Origin: an uncultured Gammaproteobacteria bacterium
GTDB lineage: Bacteria; Pseudomonadota; Gammaproteobacteria; Pseudomonadales; Pseudohongiellaceae
Reading direction: 5' to 3'
DNA: 62,702 nucleotides
Assembly: GCA_913048385.1 (NCBI GenBank)
Contig: CAJWVZ010000017.1
Coordinates: 1-62,702 of the forward strand
Part shown: in pieces, positions 21,339 to 29,948 of the stretch
Layout: each line of letters begins with the position of its first letter
Position numbering within the stretch: position 1 is the stretch's first letter
Program-made: the position numbers and the translations under genes
The notes under the pieces: generated by a model
The model's input: the letters and a program-made list of their open reading frames with translations, nothing else
Told to the model about the DNA's origin: nothing
Database searches by the model: none

Positions 21339-21401
21339 TTCATGTTCATACAACAATTCAGCGTTTCCAAATTAAAAAATTCATAAGAGAGTACTCTAAA
21401 C

Positions 21402-22091
21402 TCAAGCCTTGTAATAATAATTGACTAACTTTCTTGGGCTAATGCCAATAAAATACAAAAACCGAAGCGACCACATCAATACGATTGTTCTCAGCACTCC
21501 TTCTTTCTGCCAACGCCGAGCTGATGTCGTGACAAAACCGCTTATCACTTGTGGTTTAGCATACCGCCTCAATCTAGAAGTTAACTCAATGTCTTCCATA
21601 ATTGGAATATCCGCAAAGCCTTTTAATTCCCTAAAAAATTTACGATTGACTACTAATGTCTGATCGCCTGTCGATACAGAGGTCAGCCGTGCTCGTACAT
21701 TCATTAATTTAGCGATGACAGAATAAGTCAAACCATCGGCGTCAAAGCTAACGCCAAACCATCCCCATAAAAACGATGGATTAAATAAGGTTTTTGAGAC
21801 AATTGACTCAAAGTCCGCAGGCAGATGTGTATCCGCATGCAAAAATACTAACCATTTGCCTGAAGCAAATTTTGCCCCCAAATTCATTTGCTTCGCCCTT
21901 CCTCGCTCAGATTGAAAAACCAAATCACAAAGTTCGGCTTTTTCATCTAAATTGAGCCGGCACTCCCCAGCCTCAACCAGAATGATCTCATAGCCACAAG
22001 ACCTTAAAACTTGGAGCCTCTGGAGATTCACTCGTAAAGAATTACCCTCATTAAGCGACGGAATAATTACACTTAACGTCTTAACCGGCAT
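21402..22091 (-). CDS. TIGR04283-family GT2 glycosyltransferase
   Basis: A 229-aa GT-A fold enzyme: LSVIIPSLNEG near the N terminus, the HADTHLP metal-binding motif, and FADIPIMEDIELTSRLRR (ED acceptor motif). The C-terminal hydrophobic segment (VLMWSLRFLYFIGIS) suggests membrane association. The family is labelled arsenosugar biosynthesis-associated. The ATG at 22091 has AAGGTGAG seven bases upstream, which decides against the GTG at 22103. It is paired with the TIGR04282 gene downstream; arsM and arsS are not in the window. Confidence 0.86.
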   Translation of the reverse strand: MPVKTLSVIIPSLNEGNSLRVNLQRLQVLRSCGYEIILVEAGECRLNLDEKAELCDLVFQSERGRAKQMNLGAKFASGKWLVFLHADTHLPADFESIVSKTLFNPSFLWGWFGVSFDADGLTYSVIAKLMNVRARLTSVSTGDQTLVVNRKFFRELKGFADIPIMEDIELTSRLRRYAKPQVISGFVTTSARRWQKEGVLRTIVLMWSLRFLYFIGISPRKLVNYYYKA

Positions 22092-22403
22092 CACTGAACT
22101 CACCTTAATTCAATCTCCTGTTTTTTTCGTGAAATTGATGCGTCGTGGCGTATTACTGGGCGTTTTCATTGAATTAGCAATATTTAAACAAAACTCTTTT
22201 ACTCGTAAAACCGCTATGAAGTAGCGCTTCACGAGCATTCCATAACCGAAACCTTCGGTTGTACGTTGCCTAACAAGTGAACCGCTCTAAAAAATACGGA
22301 TTTATAGGTAAGTGTACGGTCGCTTTGCGCACCTATAATATTGCTCTTCTGAATTAATTTAATTCTTAGTCTAGACACAATCACAATACTAATTTTTAAA
22401 ATA

Positions 22404-22417
22404 TTTTGTCAACAAAA
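22404..22417. promoter_or_regulatory. Upstream GntR-type operator
   Basis: TTTTGTCAACAAAA is an inverted repeat with arms TTTTGT/ACAAAA. Its core TTGT-N2-ACAA is shared with the second site at 22468, the arrangement expected for a dimeric FadR-type GntR repressor. Confidence 0.5.
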
Positions 22418-22428
22418 GCACAAAATTT

Positions 22429-22457
22429 TTGTATAAATATAGAAATATCGATATAAT
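22429..22457 (+). promoter_or_regulatory. Candidate gntR-prp promoter
   Basis: TTGTAT (22429-22434) and TATAAT (22452-22457) are separated by 17 bases. Transcription would start near 22464, and the two TTGT-N2-ACAA sites flank the promoter. Confidence 0.5.
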
Positions 22458-22467
22458 TTATCCTTTA

Positions 22468-22477
22468 TTGTAGACAA
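22468..22477. promoter_or_regulatory. Downstream GntR-type operator
   Basis: TTGTAGACAA lies ten bases before the gntR start codon, at about +5 to +14 of the proposed transcript. A bound repressor would block elongation or initiation, consistent with autoregulation. Confidence 0.5.
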
Positions 22478-22487
22478 AAATATAATC

Positions 22488-23147
22488 ATGCTTTCCAACA
22501 CAACCCCCAACAACGCGGAATCTGCATTCCAAATAATTCGAAGCGCTATTTTAAACGGCGAATTATCGCCCGGAAGTAAAATTAGCGAAAATAACACCTG
22601 CCAGAGATACGGAATTGGGCGCGGTCCTCTCAGAGAGGCATTGAGACAGCTAGAGGGATGTAAACTTGTTGAAATAAAACCAAATGCAGGTGCTAAAGTA
22701 AGTTATATAAAACCTGCTCAAATTATTGAAATATATGAAATTAGAGAATCACTTGAAGGGCTCGCATGCAAATTGGCGGCAACGAATGCCACGACATCAG
22801 ACTGCCTCGCCCTGAGGTCAATAATAGCAAAGCAGCAGTTGCGGATGACTCAGAACAATGGAGATCTTACCCCTTTAAAAAAAGGAGACCTAGATCTCCA
22901 CTCTTCAATCGTTAAAGTTTCTGGCAACGCGCAGCTTTTCCAACTTTTATGTCACGACCTTTACCAACTTCTGCAATTGTACAGATTGCAACCCAACACT
23001 AGCCCCTCACGACCACACATAGCTCTGACAGAACACACACAAATTGTAGATGCGATAGAGAAAAAAGACTCAGAGCTGGCTGACTTGCTAATGAGGCGGC
23101 ATATATCAAACGCGAGGCATGAACTTCTAGCAAACTTATCCCCATGA
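22488..23147 (+). CDS. GntR-family regulator (FadR subfamily), likely propionate-responsive
   Basis: The 219-aa protein has a winged helix-turn-helix (about 12-75) with YGIGRGPLREALRQLEGCKLVEIKPNAGAKV and a helical FCD ligand-binding domain (about 85-215). The HTH is the GntR type. As the first gene before prpB-prpC-prpD, it probably controls them in response to a propionate or 2-methylcitrate-type ligand; that is inference from position. The ATG lacks a good Shine-Dalgarno. Two TTGT-N2-ACAA palindromes in its promoter suggest autoregulation. Confidence 0.87.
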   Translation: MLSNTTPNNAESAFQIIRSAILNGELSPGSKISENNTCQRYGIGRGPLREALRQLEGCKLVEIKPNAGAKVSYIKPAQIIEIYEIRESLEGLACKLAATNATTSDCLALRSIIAKQQLRMTQNNGDLTPLKKGDLDLHSSIVKVSGNAQLFQLLCHDLYQLLQLYRLQPNTSPSRPHIALTEHTQIVDAIEKKDSELADLLMRRHISNARHELLANLSP

Positions 23148-23185
23148 GGTTTTAAATCTTTTTTGAGCAGACTCAAGGAGCACCA

Positions 23186-24073
23186 GTGCAACATAAACTA
23201 TCACCTGGCAAGAAATTCAGACAAGAACTAATCGATCAAAAGCCATTACAGATCGTTGGCGCGATAAATGCCTACTCTGCAATGCTGGCCGAAACTGCGG
23301 GCCATAAAGCATTGTATGTATCTGGAGCGGGGGTAGCTAATGGCTCGCTTGGCGTGCCCGATCTAGGTATGACTTCCCTGAATGATGTCATAACTGACGT
23401 AGAACGCATCACAGGTGCAACAAACTTGCCATTATTAGTCGATATCGATACTGGTTGGGGGGGGGCTTTTAATATCGCACGAACAATCCGCTCGATGGAG
23501 CGAGCCGGAGCCGCAGCGATCCATATCGAAGACCAAATATCACAGAAACGGTGCGGGCATCGCCCAAATAAAACCATTGTGAGTAGCGCTGAAATGGTAG
23601 ACCGAATCAAAGCTGCCGTAGACTCGAGGACTGATGAAGACTTCGTCATCATGGCTCGAACGGATGCGTTAGCTTCCGAGGGATTAGAAAAAGCCATTGA
23701 ACGATGTATTGCTTGCGTTGAGGCTGGAGCCGACTCAATTTTCCCAGAGGCAATAACCACTCTCGATCAATATAAAAGTTTTGCGGAAGCTGTACCTGTT
23801 CCAATACTCGCTAACATCACTGAATTCGGCAAAACGCCCTTGTTTAGTTGCCAGGAACTCAGTGCACAGGGTGTCGACATGGTCCTTTACCCGCTTTCGG
23901 CTTTTCGGGCAATGAATCAAGCTGCTCTAAATGTTTATCAATCAATCACTTCGAACGGCAGTCAAAATGAGGTAATCACAGCGATGCAAACACGAGAGGA
24001 ACTCTACGACGTTTTAGGCTATCACGATTACGAAAAAAAGCTGGATTCATTGTTTTACGAAACTGAAGATTAA
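23186..24073 (+). CDS. prpB: 2-methylisocitrate lyase PrpB
   Basis: PrpB cleaves 2-methylisocitrate to pyruvate and succinate, the last step of the methylcitrate cycle. The 295-aa TIM-barrel protein carries the catalytic motif KRCGH (121-125), with metal-binding DIDTGWGG (86-93) and IEDQ upstream. It starts at GTG with AAGGAG five bases upstream. It is 38 bases after gntR and 26 before prpC, implying one operon. A run of nine G (23457-23465) lies inside the gene without breaking the frame. Confidence 0.94.
   Translation: MQHKLSPGKKFRQELIDQKPLQIVGAINAYSAMLAETAGHKALYVSGAGVANGSLGVPDLGMTSLNDVITDVERITGATNLPLLVDIDTGWGGAFNIARTIRSMERAGAAAIHIEDQISQKRCGHRPNKTIVSSAEMVDRIKAAVDSRTDEDFVIMARTDALASEGLEKAIERCIACVEAGADSIFPEAITTLDQYKSFAEAVPVPILANITEFGKTPLFSCQELSAQGVDMVLYPLSAFRAMNQAALNVYQSITSNGSQNEVITAMQTREELYDVLGYHDYEKKLDSLFYETED
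23457..23465 (+). repeat. G9 homopolymer inside prpB
   Basis: Nine consecutive G span the codons for Trp91-Gly92-Gly93-Ala94. A one-base slip would frameshift prpB near residue 93. The frame is intact here. Confidence 0.9.
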
Positions 24074-24099
24074 ATGCAACAAGCCGAAGGAGATCAGAA

Positions 24100-25224
24100 A
24101 TGAGTCAAAAAGAATTGACTGGCGCGGGGCTGAGGGGACAAGTGGCTGGTGATACTGCTTTGTGTACCGTCGGAAAAACCGGGTCCGGTCTAACCTATCG
24201 AGGTTACGACATAAACGACCTTGCAAACTTTGCTACGTTCGAAGAAGTAGCTTATTTACTTCTTCAAGGCCGCCTTCCAACACGAACTGAGCTTAACAAT
24301 TATCTCGATGAATTGGGTTCGTTACGATCCTTACCAGGGCAATTAAAGGATGTCCTGGAAAGAATACCCGCATCGGCACACCCAATGGACGTAATGCGTA
24401 CAGGTTGTTCGGCACTCGGCAATCTTGAAATGGAGGGTAGTTTTGAAGACCAAGACAAGGTTATCAATCGACTGTTAGCTGTAATGCCGAGTATAATTTG
24501 CTACTGGTACAATTTTTCGCACAAAGGCAAACAAACTGACACCGAGTCAGAGCACAAAACGATCGGACAACATTTCCTTCATATGTTGTCCGATGACGCC
24601 CCCTCTGCATTATTTAGCGAAGCGATGAACACCTCATTAATTCTCTACGCCGAGCATGAATTCAACGCTTCGACATTTGCCGCTCGCGTTTGCGCCTCTA
24701 CCCTCTCAGATATGCACTCCTGTGTTTGCGCAGCAATTGGAACATTACGGGGACCACTGCACGGGGGAGCAAACGAAGCCGCAATGGAAATGATCGAAAA
24801 TTGGGGAACAGCAGCCGAGGCCGAAGAAAAGATTCTAGGCATGCTTGAAAGAAAAGAAAAAATAATGGGATTTGGGCACGCAATTTACCGCTCTTCTGAC
24901 CCAAGAAACGCGATTATAAAAGAGTGGTCAAAAAGACTGGGAGAGAATGTAGGCGATCAATCCCTATTCTCTATTTCCGAGCGCTGCGAACAGGTAATGC
25001 TTCGTGAAAAAGGTCTTTTTTGTAATGCCGACTTTTTCCATGCGTCCGCCTACCGGTTCATGAATATACCCACCAAGCTATTTACGCCAATTTTTGTTAT
25101 TTCTCGTATTACGGGCTGGACAGCACACGTCAAAGAACAGCGAGACAACAATCGCATTATTCGCCCCAGTGCCAACTATCACGGTCCTGAAAGCAATGAG
25201 TGGATTTCAATCGAAAATCGCTAG
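24100..25224 (+). CDS. prpC: 2-methylcitrate synthase PrpC
   Basis: PrpC condenses propionyl-CoA with oxaloacetate to 2-methylcitrate. The 374-aa protein is a short-type citrate synthase: GLRGQVAGDTALCTVGKTGSGLTYRGYDI at the N terminus, active-site region GPLHGGANEAAMEM with the catalytic His, and GFGHAIYRSSDPR. The length and N terminus favour methylcitrate over ordinary citrate synthase. Translation starts at ATG with AAGGAG upstream. It sits between prpB and prpD. Confidence 0.94.
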   Translation: MSQKELTGAGLRGQVAGDTALCTVGKTGSGLTYRGYDINDLANFATFEEVAYLLLQGRLPTRTELNNYLDELGSLRSLPGQLKDVLERIPASAHPMDVMRTGCSALGNLEMEGSFEDQDKVINRLLAVMPSIICYWYNFSHKGKQTDTESEHKTIGQHFLHMLSDDAPSALFSEAMNTSLILYAEHEFNASTFAARVCASTLSDMHSCVCAAIGTLRGPLHGGANEAAMEMIENWGTAAEAEEKILGMLERKEKIMGFGHAIYRSSDPRNAIIKEWSKRLGENVGDQSLFSISERCEQVMLREKGLFCNADFFHASAYRFMNIPTKLFTPIFVISRITGWTAHVKEQRDNNRIIRPSANYHGPESNEWISIENR

Positions 25225-25272
25225 CCATTATTGATCGATGGCTACCTAAATTATTTTAAAAAAGGAATAAAA

Positions 25273-26721
25273 GTGTCCTCCAACGTAGAAATTAACAGCC
25301 GACCCCAGCCAGATCAGGTTCTCAGCGATATTGCAGACTACGTCTGTGATTTCGATATACAGTCTTTAGACGCGTACGATACTGCCCGTAATTGCTTGAT
25401 GGATACTATCGGCTGTGGCCTTTTAGCTCTTGATTTCCCAGAGTGCACCAAACTACTCGGTCCGATTGTTGAGGGCACGATCGTCCCAAACGGAGCTCGT
25501 GTACCGGGAACTCAATTTAGACTTGACCCCATAAAAGCTGCCTGGGATATCGGCTGCGCTATACGCTGGCTCGATTTCAACGATACATGGCTAGCTGCAG
25601 AATGGGGCCACCCATCTGACAATTTAGGCGCAATCTTAGCCGTGGCTGATCATCTTTCACAAAAGAATATCGCGGCAGGAAAATCTCCTCTGCTCATGAA
25701 GGATGTTCTTACAGCCATGATAAAAGCCCATGAGATACAGGGGGTCATTGCGCTTAAGAATAGCTTTAATCGTGTAGGCCTCTGTCATGTTCTCTTGGTT
25801 AGAGTTGCATCGACTGCTGTAATTACAAAGATGCTTGGGGGCAGCCGACAGCAAATTATCGATGCCGTATCCCAAGCCTGGTTAGACGGCTCAAGTCTCA
25901 GAACATATCGGCACTCCCCTAATGCGGGACCTCGAAAATCGTGGGCCGCCGGAGATGCTACGTCACGCGCTGTCCGTCTTGCAGATCTAACAATGCGTGG
26001 CGAAATCGGGTACCCAAGCGTCTTATCTGCGAAAACCTGGGGCTTTTATGACGTCTCTTTTGCAGGAAACTCATTTGTTTTCGATCAAAAATACGGGACC
26101 TATGTAATGGAAAACATCCTATTTAAGATCTCCTTTCCGGCAGAATTTCATTCACAAACTGCAGCCGAAGCCGCTGTCAAATTACATCCTATTGTAAAAA
26201 ACCGTTTGCACGAGGTAGAAAGAATTGTCGTTCATACGCATGAATCAGCAATACGCATAATCAGTAAATCAGGTCCATTAAATAACCCCGCAGATCGTGA
26301 TCACTGCCTACAATATATGATTGCCGTACCACTTATTTTTGGCGACCTTGTTGCAGAAAATTACGAGGACGAGTTCCATGAAAACAATCCGCTGATAGAT
26401 GAACTACGATTAAAGATGGAGATTCATGAACATCCCACGTACACGCAGGAATATCTAGAACCAGATAAACGATCCATCGCTAATTCACTGCAGGTTTACT
26501 TCAATGACAACACAAAAAGTGAAGTTATCGAGATCAATTACCCTGTGGGACATAAAAAAAGACGAAAGGAAGGGATACCAATGCTTGAACAAAAATTCAA
26601 GTCGAACCTGCGTACTCGATTCCCAACAAGTCGGTGCGACGAAATTTTCAAATTGTGTGCTAGTCAGGAACAGCTTGAGACAACACCAGTAAGTGACTTT
26701 ATGGAGATGTTAATGATCTAA
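25273..26721 (+). CDS. prpD: 2-methylcitrate dehydratase PrpD
   Basis: PrpD dehydrates 2-methylcitrate in the methylcitrate cycle. The 482-aa product matches E. coli PrpD (483 aa) along its length, for example [50 protein letters not shown] and [17 protein letters not shown]. The GTG at 25273, with AAGGAA upstream, aligns the N terminus; an in-frame TTG at 25231 is less likely. No acnD/prpF or propionyl-CoA synthetase gene prpE is adjacent, so the E. coli-like PrpD route is used and rehydration needs an aconitase elsewhere. Confidence 0.94.
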   Translation: MSSNVEINSRPQPDQVLSDIADYVCDFDIQSLDAYDTARNCLMDTIGCGLLALDFPECTKLLGPIVEGTIVPNGARVPGTQFRLDPIKAAWDIGCAIRWLDFNDTWLAAEWGHPSDNLGAILAVADHLSQKNIAAGKSPLLMKDVLTAMIKAHEIQGVIALKNSFNRVGLCHVLLVRVASTAVITKMLGGSRQQIIDAVSQAWLDGSSLRTYRHSPNAGPRKSWAAGDATSRAVRLADLTMRGEIGYPSVLSAKTWGFYDVSFAGNSFVFDQKYGTYVMENILFKISFPAEFHSQTAAEAAVKLHPIVKNRLHEVERIVVHTHESAIRIISKSGPLNNPADRDHCLQYMIAVPLIFGDLVAENYEDEFHENNPLIDELRLKMEIHEHPTYTQEYLEPDKRSIANSLQVYFNDNTKSEVIEINYPVGHKKRRKEGIPMLEQKFKSNLRTRFPTSRCDEIFKLCASQEQLETTPVSDFMEMLMI

Positions 26722-26750
26722 ATCACAGATTGAAAAAATCAGAATTCAGC

Positions 26751-26778
26751 CTTGAAATTTCCTTTGCAGTCTATATTA
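26751..26778 (+). promoter_or_regulatory. Candidate sigma-32 heat-shock promoter
   Basis: CTTGAAA (26751-26757), 13 bases, then CTATATTA (26771-26778). The -35 matches the sigma-32 consensus fully and the spacing is right; the -10 is only a partial match to CCCCATnTA. It precedes the small heat-shock gene. Confidence 0.5.
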
Positions 26779-26845
26779 AATAGAGCAGGACGCTCAATTG
26801 GGGTCCAACAATAGCTCGATCAATTCGATGGGCTCACTTAAAAAC

Positions 26846-26870
26846 ATATTGCTTAATAAGGAAGGATATG
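26846..26870 (+). promoter_or_regulatory. Candidate ROSE-like RNA thermometer
   Basis: ATATT-G-CTT can pair with AGG-AA-G-GATAT around the loop AATA, with a small internal loop opposite the G. The pairing hides the Shine-Dalgarno AGGAAGGA (26859-26866) and the ATG at 26868. A TTGCT motif next to the ribosome site is the hallmark of ROSE thermometers of ibpA-type genes. The stem is judged by eye. Confidence 0.45.
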
Positions 26871-27341
26871 ACTATGCGTACTTTTGATTTTGCACCACTC
26901 TATAGATCTACCATTGGCTTTGATCATTTAACTGCACTGTTTGAAAATGCAAATAAAAACGAAAACCAACCCAGCTACCCACCCTACAACATAGAACTAA
27001 CGGGCACCGATCAGTATAAAATAACAATGGCACTGGCTGGATTCAAAGAAAATGAAATTAAAATACAGTCTGAACAACAAACGTTGTCCGTGGTCGGCGA
27101 AAAAGAAACCAATACCGACAATCAAAATTTTCTGCATCAAGGAATCGCTGCGCGTAATTTCGAGCGACGCTTCAAATTAGCAGACCATGTAGAAGTTACC
27201 GGAGCGGAGTTAGTTAACGGGTTACTTCATATAGATCTTGTCCGCATTATTCCCGAAGCCATGAGGCCGAAAACAATAAAAATCACCAGCACGAAACCGA
27301 CCTTGTACTCCGCAAATACGGCGCAAAGCGCCGCAAGCTGA
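26868..27341 (+). CDS. ibpA: IbpA-type small heat-shock protein (Hsp20)
   Basis: Hsp20 holdases bind unfolding proteins in large oligomers and pass them to DnaK/ClpB. The 157-aa product closely resembles IbpA: MRTFDFAPLYRSTIGFD, an alpha-crystallin core (about 35-135) with YPPYNIELTGTDQYKITMALAGF and GIAARNFERRFKLADHVEV, and VNGLLHIDL. The C-terminal IxI-like motif is reduced to IKITS. Translation may start at 26868 or at the ATG at 26874, which gives the conventional MRTFDF start. It carries a candidate sigma-32 promoter and thermometer. Confidence 0.9.
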   Translation: MTMRTFDFAPLYRSTIGFDHLTALFENANKNENQPSYPPYNIELTGTDQYKITMALAGFKENEIKIQSEQQTLSVVGEKETNTDNQNFLHQGIAARNFERRFKLADHVEVTGAELVNGLLHIDLVRIIPEAMRPKTIKITSTKPTLYSANTAQSAAS

Positions 27342-27346
27342 GCGAA

Positions 27347-27380
27347 GTCACACAGGGGAATTTAACCTCCTTTGTGTGAC
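27347..27380. terminator. Hairpin between convergent ibpA and DUF1015 genes
   Basis: GTCACACA and TGTGTGAC form a perfect eight-base stem with further partial GGGG/CCTC pairing inside. It lies between convergent stops, so it could end transcription in both directions, but it lacks a real T tract on either strand. Confidence 0.45.
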
Positions 27381-27410
27381 AGCCTTTAACGACAATTCCG
27401 AAAGGAGCAA

Positions 27411-28661
27411 TTAATCTAAAATATGTGTAACGAGACCACTCTTTAACTTCGGTTCAAACCAAGTTGACTTAGGAGGCATGACCTTATCAGCATCCGCAAC
27501 ACGAAGTAAATCATCTATTCGAGTAGGGAACAACGCAAAAGCCGCAGCGCATTCTCCTGAATCTACTCGTTTTTCGAGCTCACTAATGCCCCGAATACCA
27601 CCTACAAAATCAATTCTACTATCGGTTCTTTGATCCTCAATTCCTAAAAGCGGAGCCAATATCCAGTCTTGCAATATTGAAACATCAAGACTAGCAACTT
27701 GATCATCAAAGTTAATCTTTTCGATCAAACCTCCATTGGCTTGTAGCCTATACCAAGAACGATCGAGATAAAGATGAAACTCATTTGCAGATCGTGGCTT
27801 GCTACTCTCTCCAATGCCAGTTACGTCAAAGTTAACGGCAAGTTCCCCTAAAAACCCTCGTGCAGACATACCATTCAAATCCATCACCACTCTATTGTAG
27901 TCCAGAATTTGCATTTGATCGTGAGGGAACAACACTGAAAGAAAATAATTATATGATTCATTACCATTGTGATGAGGATTACTCTTCATTCGTAGCTGCC
28001 GGACGCGCGCTGCTGCGGCTGATCGGTGATGACCATCAGCCACGTAAAGTGTATCAAGTGAATTAAGAGCCCCCTCAAGACAACTAATTTCCTCAGCACC
28101 TTTTACAACCCAAAATATGTGCCGCACATTGTTGCTCGCAACGAAGTCATTTTCAGGCACCTCATCTAAAATTTTTTCAACTAAAACATTTATTTCTTCA
28201 CGCGCTCTGTATGTGAGAAACACTGGGCCGACCTGAGCATTCAATGCGTCCATGTGCGCTACGCGATCGTTTTCCTTATCTGGTCTCGTAAATTCGTGTT
28301 TTTTTATTAGATTTTTTTCATACGCATCTAGGGAAGCTGTTACCACTATTCCGACTTGAGAATGTCCTTTCATGACCTGCTTATAAACATAAAATCTTTC
28401 TTCTTGATCGCGAACAAGCGTTCTTTCGTCAACAAAGCGACAAAGATTATCTCGCCCTTTTTCATAGACTGCTTCACTGTAGAGATTCACCTCTGGGGAC
28501 AGCCCAACCTCTGGCTTATTAATGTGAAAAAAGCTAAGAGAATTTCCCTTAGCTTCCTCAAGAGCCTCCTCTCGACTGACTACATCATAGGGCTCAGACG
28601 CAACAACTGAGGCAAGTTCTGGCCGAGGACGAAGACCACGGAAAGGTTTAACAAGGATCAT
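27411..28661 (-). CDS. DUF1015 family protein
   Basis: The 416-aa product begins MILVKPFRGLRPRPELASVVASEPYDVVSREEA and carries the conserved YVADGHHRSAAAARVRQ near the middle, diagnostic of DUF1015. It is a cytosolic protein of uncertain function; some relatives lie near serine-pathway genes, but none are here. The ATG at 28661 has GGGAG five bases upstream; the 28709 extension is not supported. It is 90 bases from the DUF819 gene and may be in the same leftward unit. Confidence 0.87.
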   Translation of the reverse strand: MILVKPFRGLRPRPELASVVASEPYDVVSREEALEEAKGNSLSFFHINKPEVGLSPEVNLYSEAVYEKGRDNLCRFVDERTLVRDQEERFYVYKQVMKGHSQVGIVVTASLDAYEKNLIKKHEFTRPDKENDRVAHMDALNAQVGPVFLTYRAREEINVLVEKILDEVPENDFVASNNVRHIFWVVKGAEEISCLEGALNSLDTLYVADGHHRSAAAARVRQLRMKSNPHHNGNESYNYFLSVLFPHDQMQILDYNRVVMDLNGMSARGFLGELAVNFDVTGIGESSKPRSANEFHLYLDRSWYRLQANGGLIEKINFDDQVASLDVSILQDWILAPLLGIEDQRTDSRIDFVGGIRGISELEKRVDSGECAAAFALFPTRIDDLLRVADADKVMPPKSTWFEPKLKSGLVTHILD

Positions 28662-28751
28662 GCGATCTCCCATATACAAGATTTTAGGCGAAGTTATTAA
28701 GCCGCTCATTATACACTGATATCAAAAGATAACGGCGCATTTGGAAGGGCT

Positions 28752-29900
28752 CTATGACAGAATCATTCCCACCGAAAACCCGACTAGACTTCCTAAAACA
28801 GAACCCAAAAGAGCCATAATTATTCCCACCTGAGCGTATCCTTTGCCATACGCGGCACCAACAATCACCGCCGACGGTGCGCTACCAATACTAGCGATTG
28901 ATGCAAGCCCAACCATAAGAAGGTTAACACGCAAAATTCGAGCGATTATTAATAAAATTACAGCGTGCACGAATAAGATAAGGAAGCCCGTAAAAATATA
29001 AATAGGCGCATTGATTAATGTAAACAGACTAACTTCAGCGGCAATTAAAGCAACAATTATATACAGCATTATTCCGGAAACATGCTCAACACCTGAAATT
29101 TTTCTCAAAGGCGAAAAAGACCCAATAACACCGCAACAAGAAGAAATAATGACCACCCAAATCATCGGCGTGAACACCTCAAAAGAAGCGAAAAAAGACC
29201 CCAAATTGTTACTCAAACTCGCAACAAAAAATGAAAGGCCCAGAGTTATCATGAGCGATTCCATGTCAAACCCCACCTGTGAATGAATGGTGTGCCCCGT
29301 AGCGGACATCTTATCAAGATTTAAATCAGCGGCTCTTAAAAACCGATCACCCTTTTTTTGAAAAGATTTCAGCGATAGTATTACGACAAGCCAACAAGAA
29401 TAACAAAACGCACCCATCAAAAGGGTATAGGTCATGGCTTCGTCACTTACATTTAACGCTTCTTTAACCGCAACAAAGTTTTGCGTCCCACCGGTCCAAC
29501 CGGCTGCCATTACCCCAAAGGATTTTCCAACGTCAGCTCCTAATAACCGATGCATTAGACTATAACCAACAACGAAACTTACAGCTACAGAGATAATTGC
29601 ACCTAAGTTCAAAGCAATTAACTTCCAGCCCAGAGAGCGCAACAAATTAAAATCAAACGTTAAACTCATTAAAAATAACATCGCTGGAATCAAATTATCG
29701 CGTAAGGATTCTCTTGCCGCTTTTATCCCGTCGTTAAACTCCCAGAGCCCAAGCGTATACAGAGCCATCGACCCAAAGAGTATGACAACGATTGCGGGGA
29801 ATATAGAAAAAAATCTTTTGAAATAAGCTCTTTCGAGCCAAACCACAAGCCCAATAAATGCTAGTATCACTGCGATAAAGTCAAAAGGCTTTGTGATCAA
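28752..29900 (-). CDS. DUF819 family integral membrane protein
   Basis: A 382-aa, very hydrophobic protein with about ten to eleven transmembrane segments. Conserved blocks include NLIPAMLFLMSLTFDFN, GWTGGTQNFVAVKEALN and IASIGSAPSAVIVGAAYGKGYAQVG, typical of DUF819 (YjcL-like). The fold suggests a transporter with inverted repeats; substrate unknown. It is upstream of DUF1015 on the same strand and 48 bases after recX. Confidence 0.82.
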   Translation of the reverse strand: MITKPFDFIAVILAFIGLVVWLERAYFKRFFSIFPAIVVILFGSMALYTLGLWEFNDGIKAARESLRDNLIPAMLFLMSLTFDFNLLRSLGWKLIALNLGAIISVAVSFVVGYSLMHRLLGADVGKSFGVMAAGWTGGTQNFVAVKEALNVSDEAMTYTLLMGAFCYSCWLVVILSLKSFQKKGDRFLRAADLNLDKMSATGHTIHSQVGFDMESLMITLGLSFFVASLSNNLGSFFASFEVFTPMIWVVIISSCCGVIGSFSPLRKISGVEHVSGIMLYIIVALIAAEVSLFTLINAPIYIFTGFLILFVHAVILLIIARILRVNLLMVGLASIASIGSAPSAVIVGAAYGKGYAQVGIIMALLGSVLGSLVGFSVGMILS

Positions 29901-29948
29901 AGGTTCACGCTCCTAAAATTTCGAGGACTATTCCTGTTCTGAGGCATA

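Larger units (their letters stand above)
22092..22487. other. 396-base intergenic region before gntR
   Basis: This divergent control region serves the glycosyltransferases (left) and gntR-prp (right). It becomes very AT-rich after 22340. It contains a short hairpin, AACCGAA/TTCGGTT, at 22244-22260 without a T tract. The gntR promoter and two related palindromes are listed separately. I see no gene. Confidence 0.7.

Noticed and set aside
22244..22260. AACCGAA/TTCGGTT hairpin as a terminator
   Set aside because: A perfect seven-base stem, but no T tract follows on either strand and it is upstream of, not downstream of, the neighbouring genes.
22409..22597. 62-codon leftward frame covering the gntR promoter
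   Set aside because: It spans the operators and gntR start, is in very AT-rich DNA and has no recognisable product.
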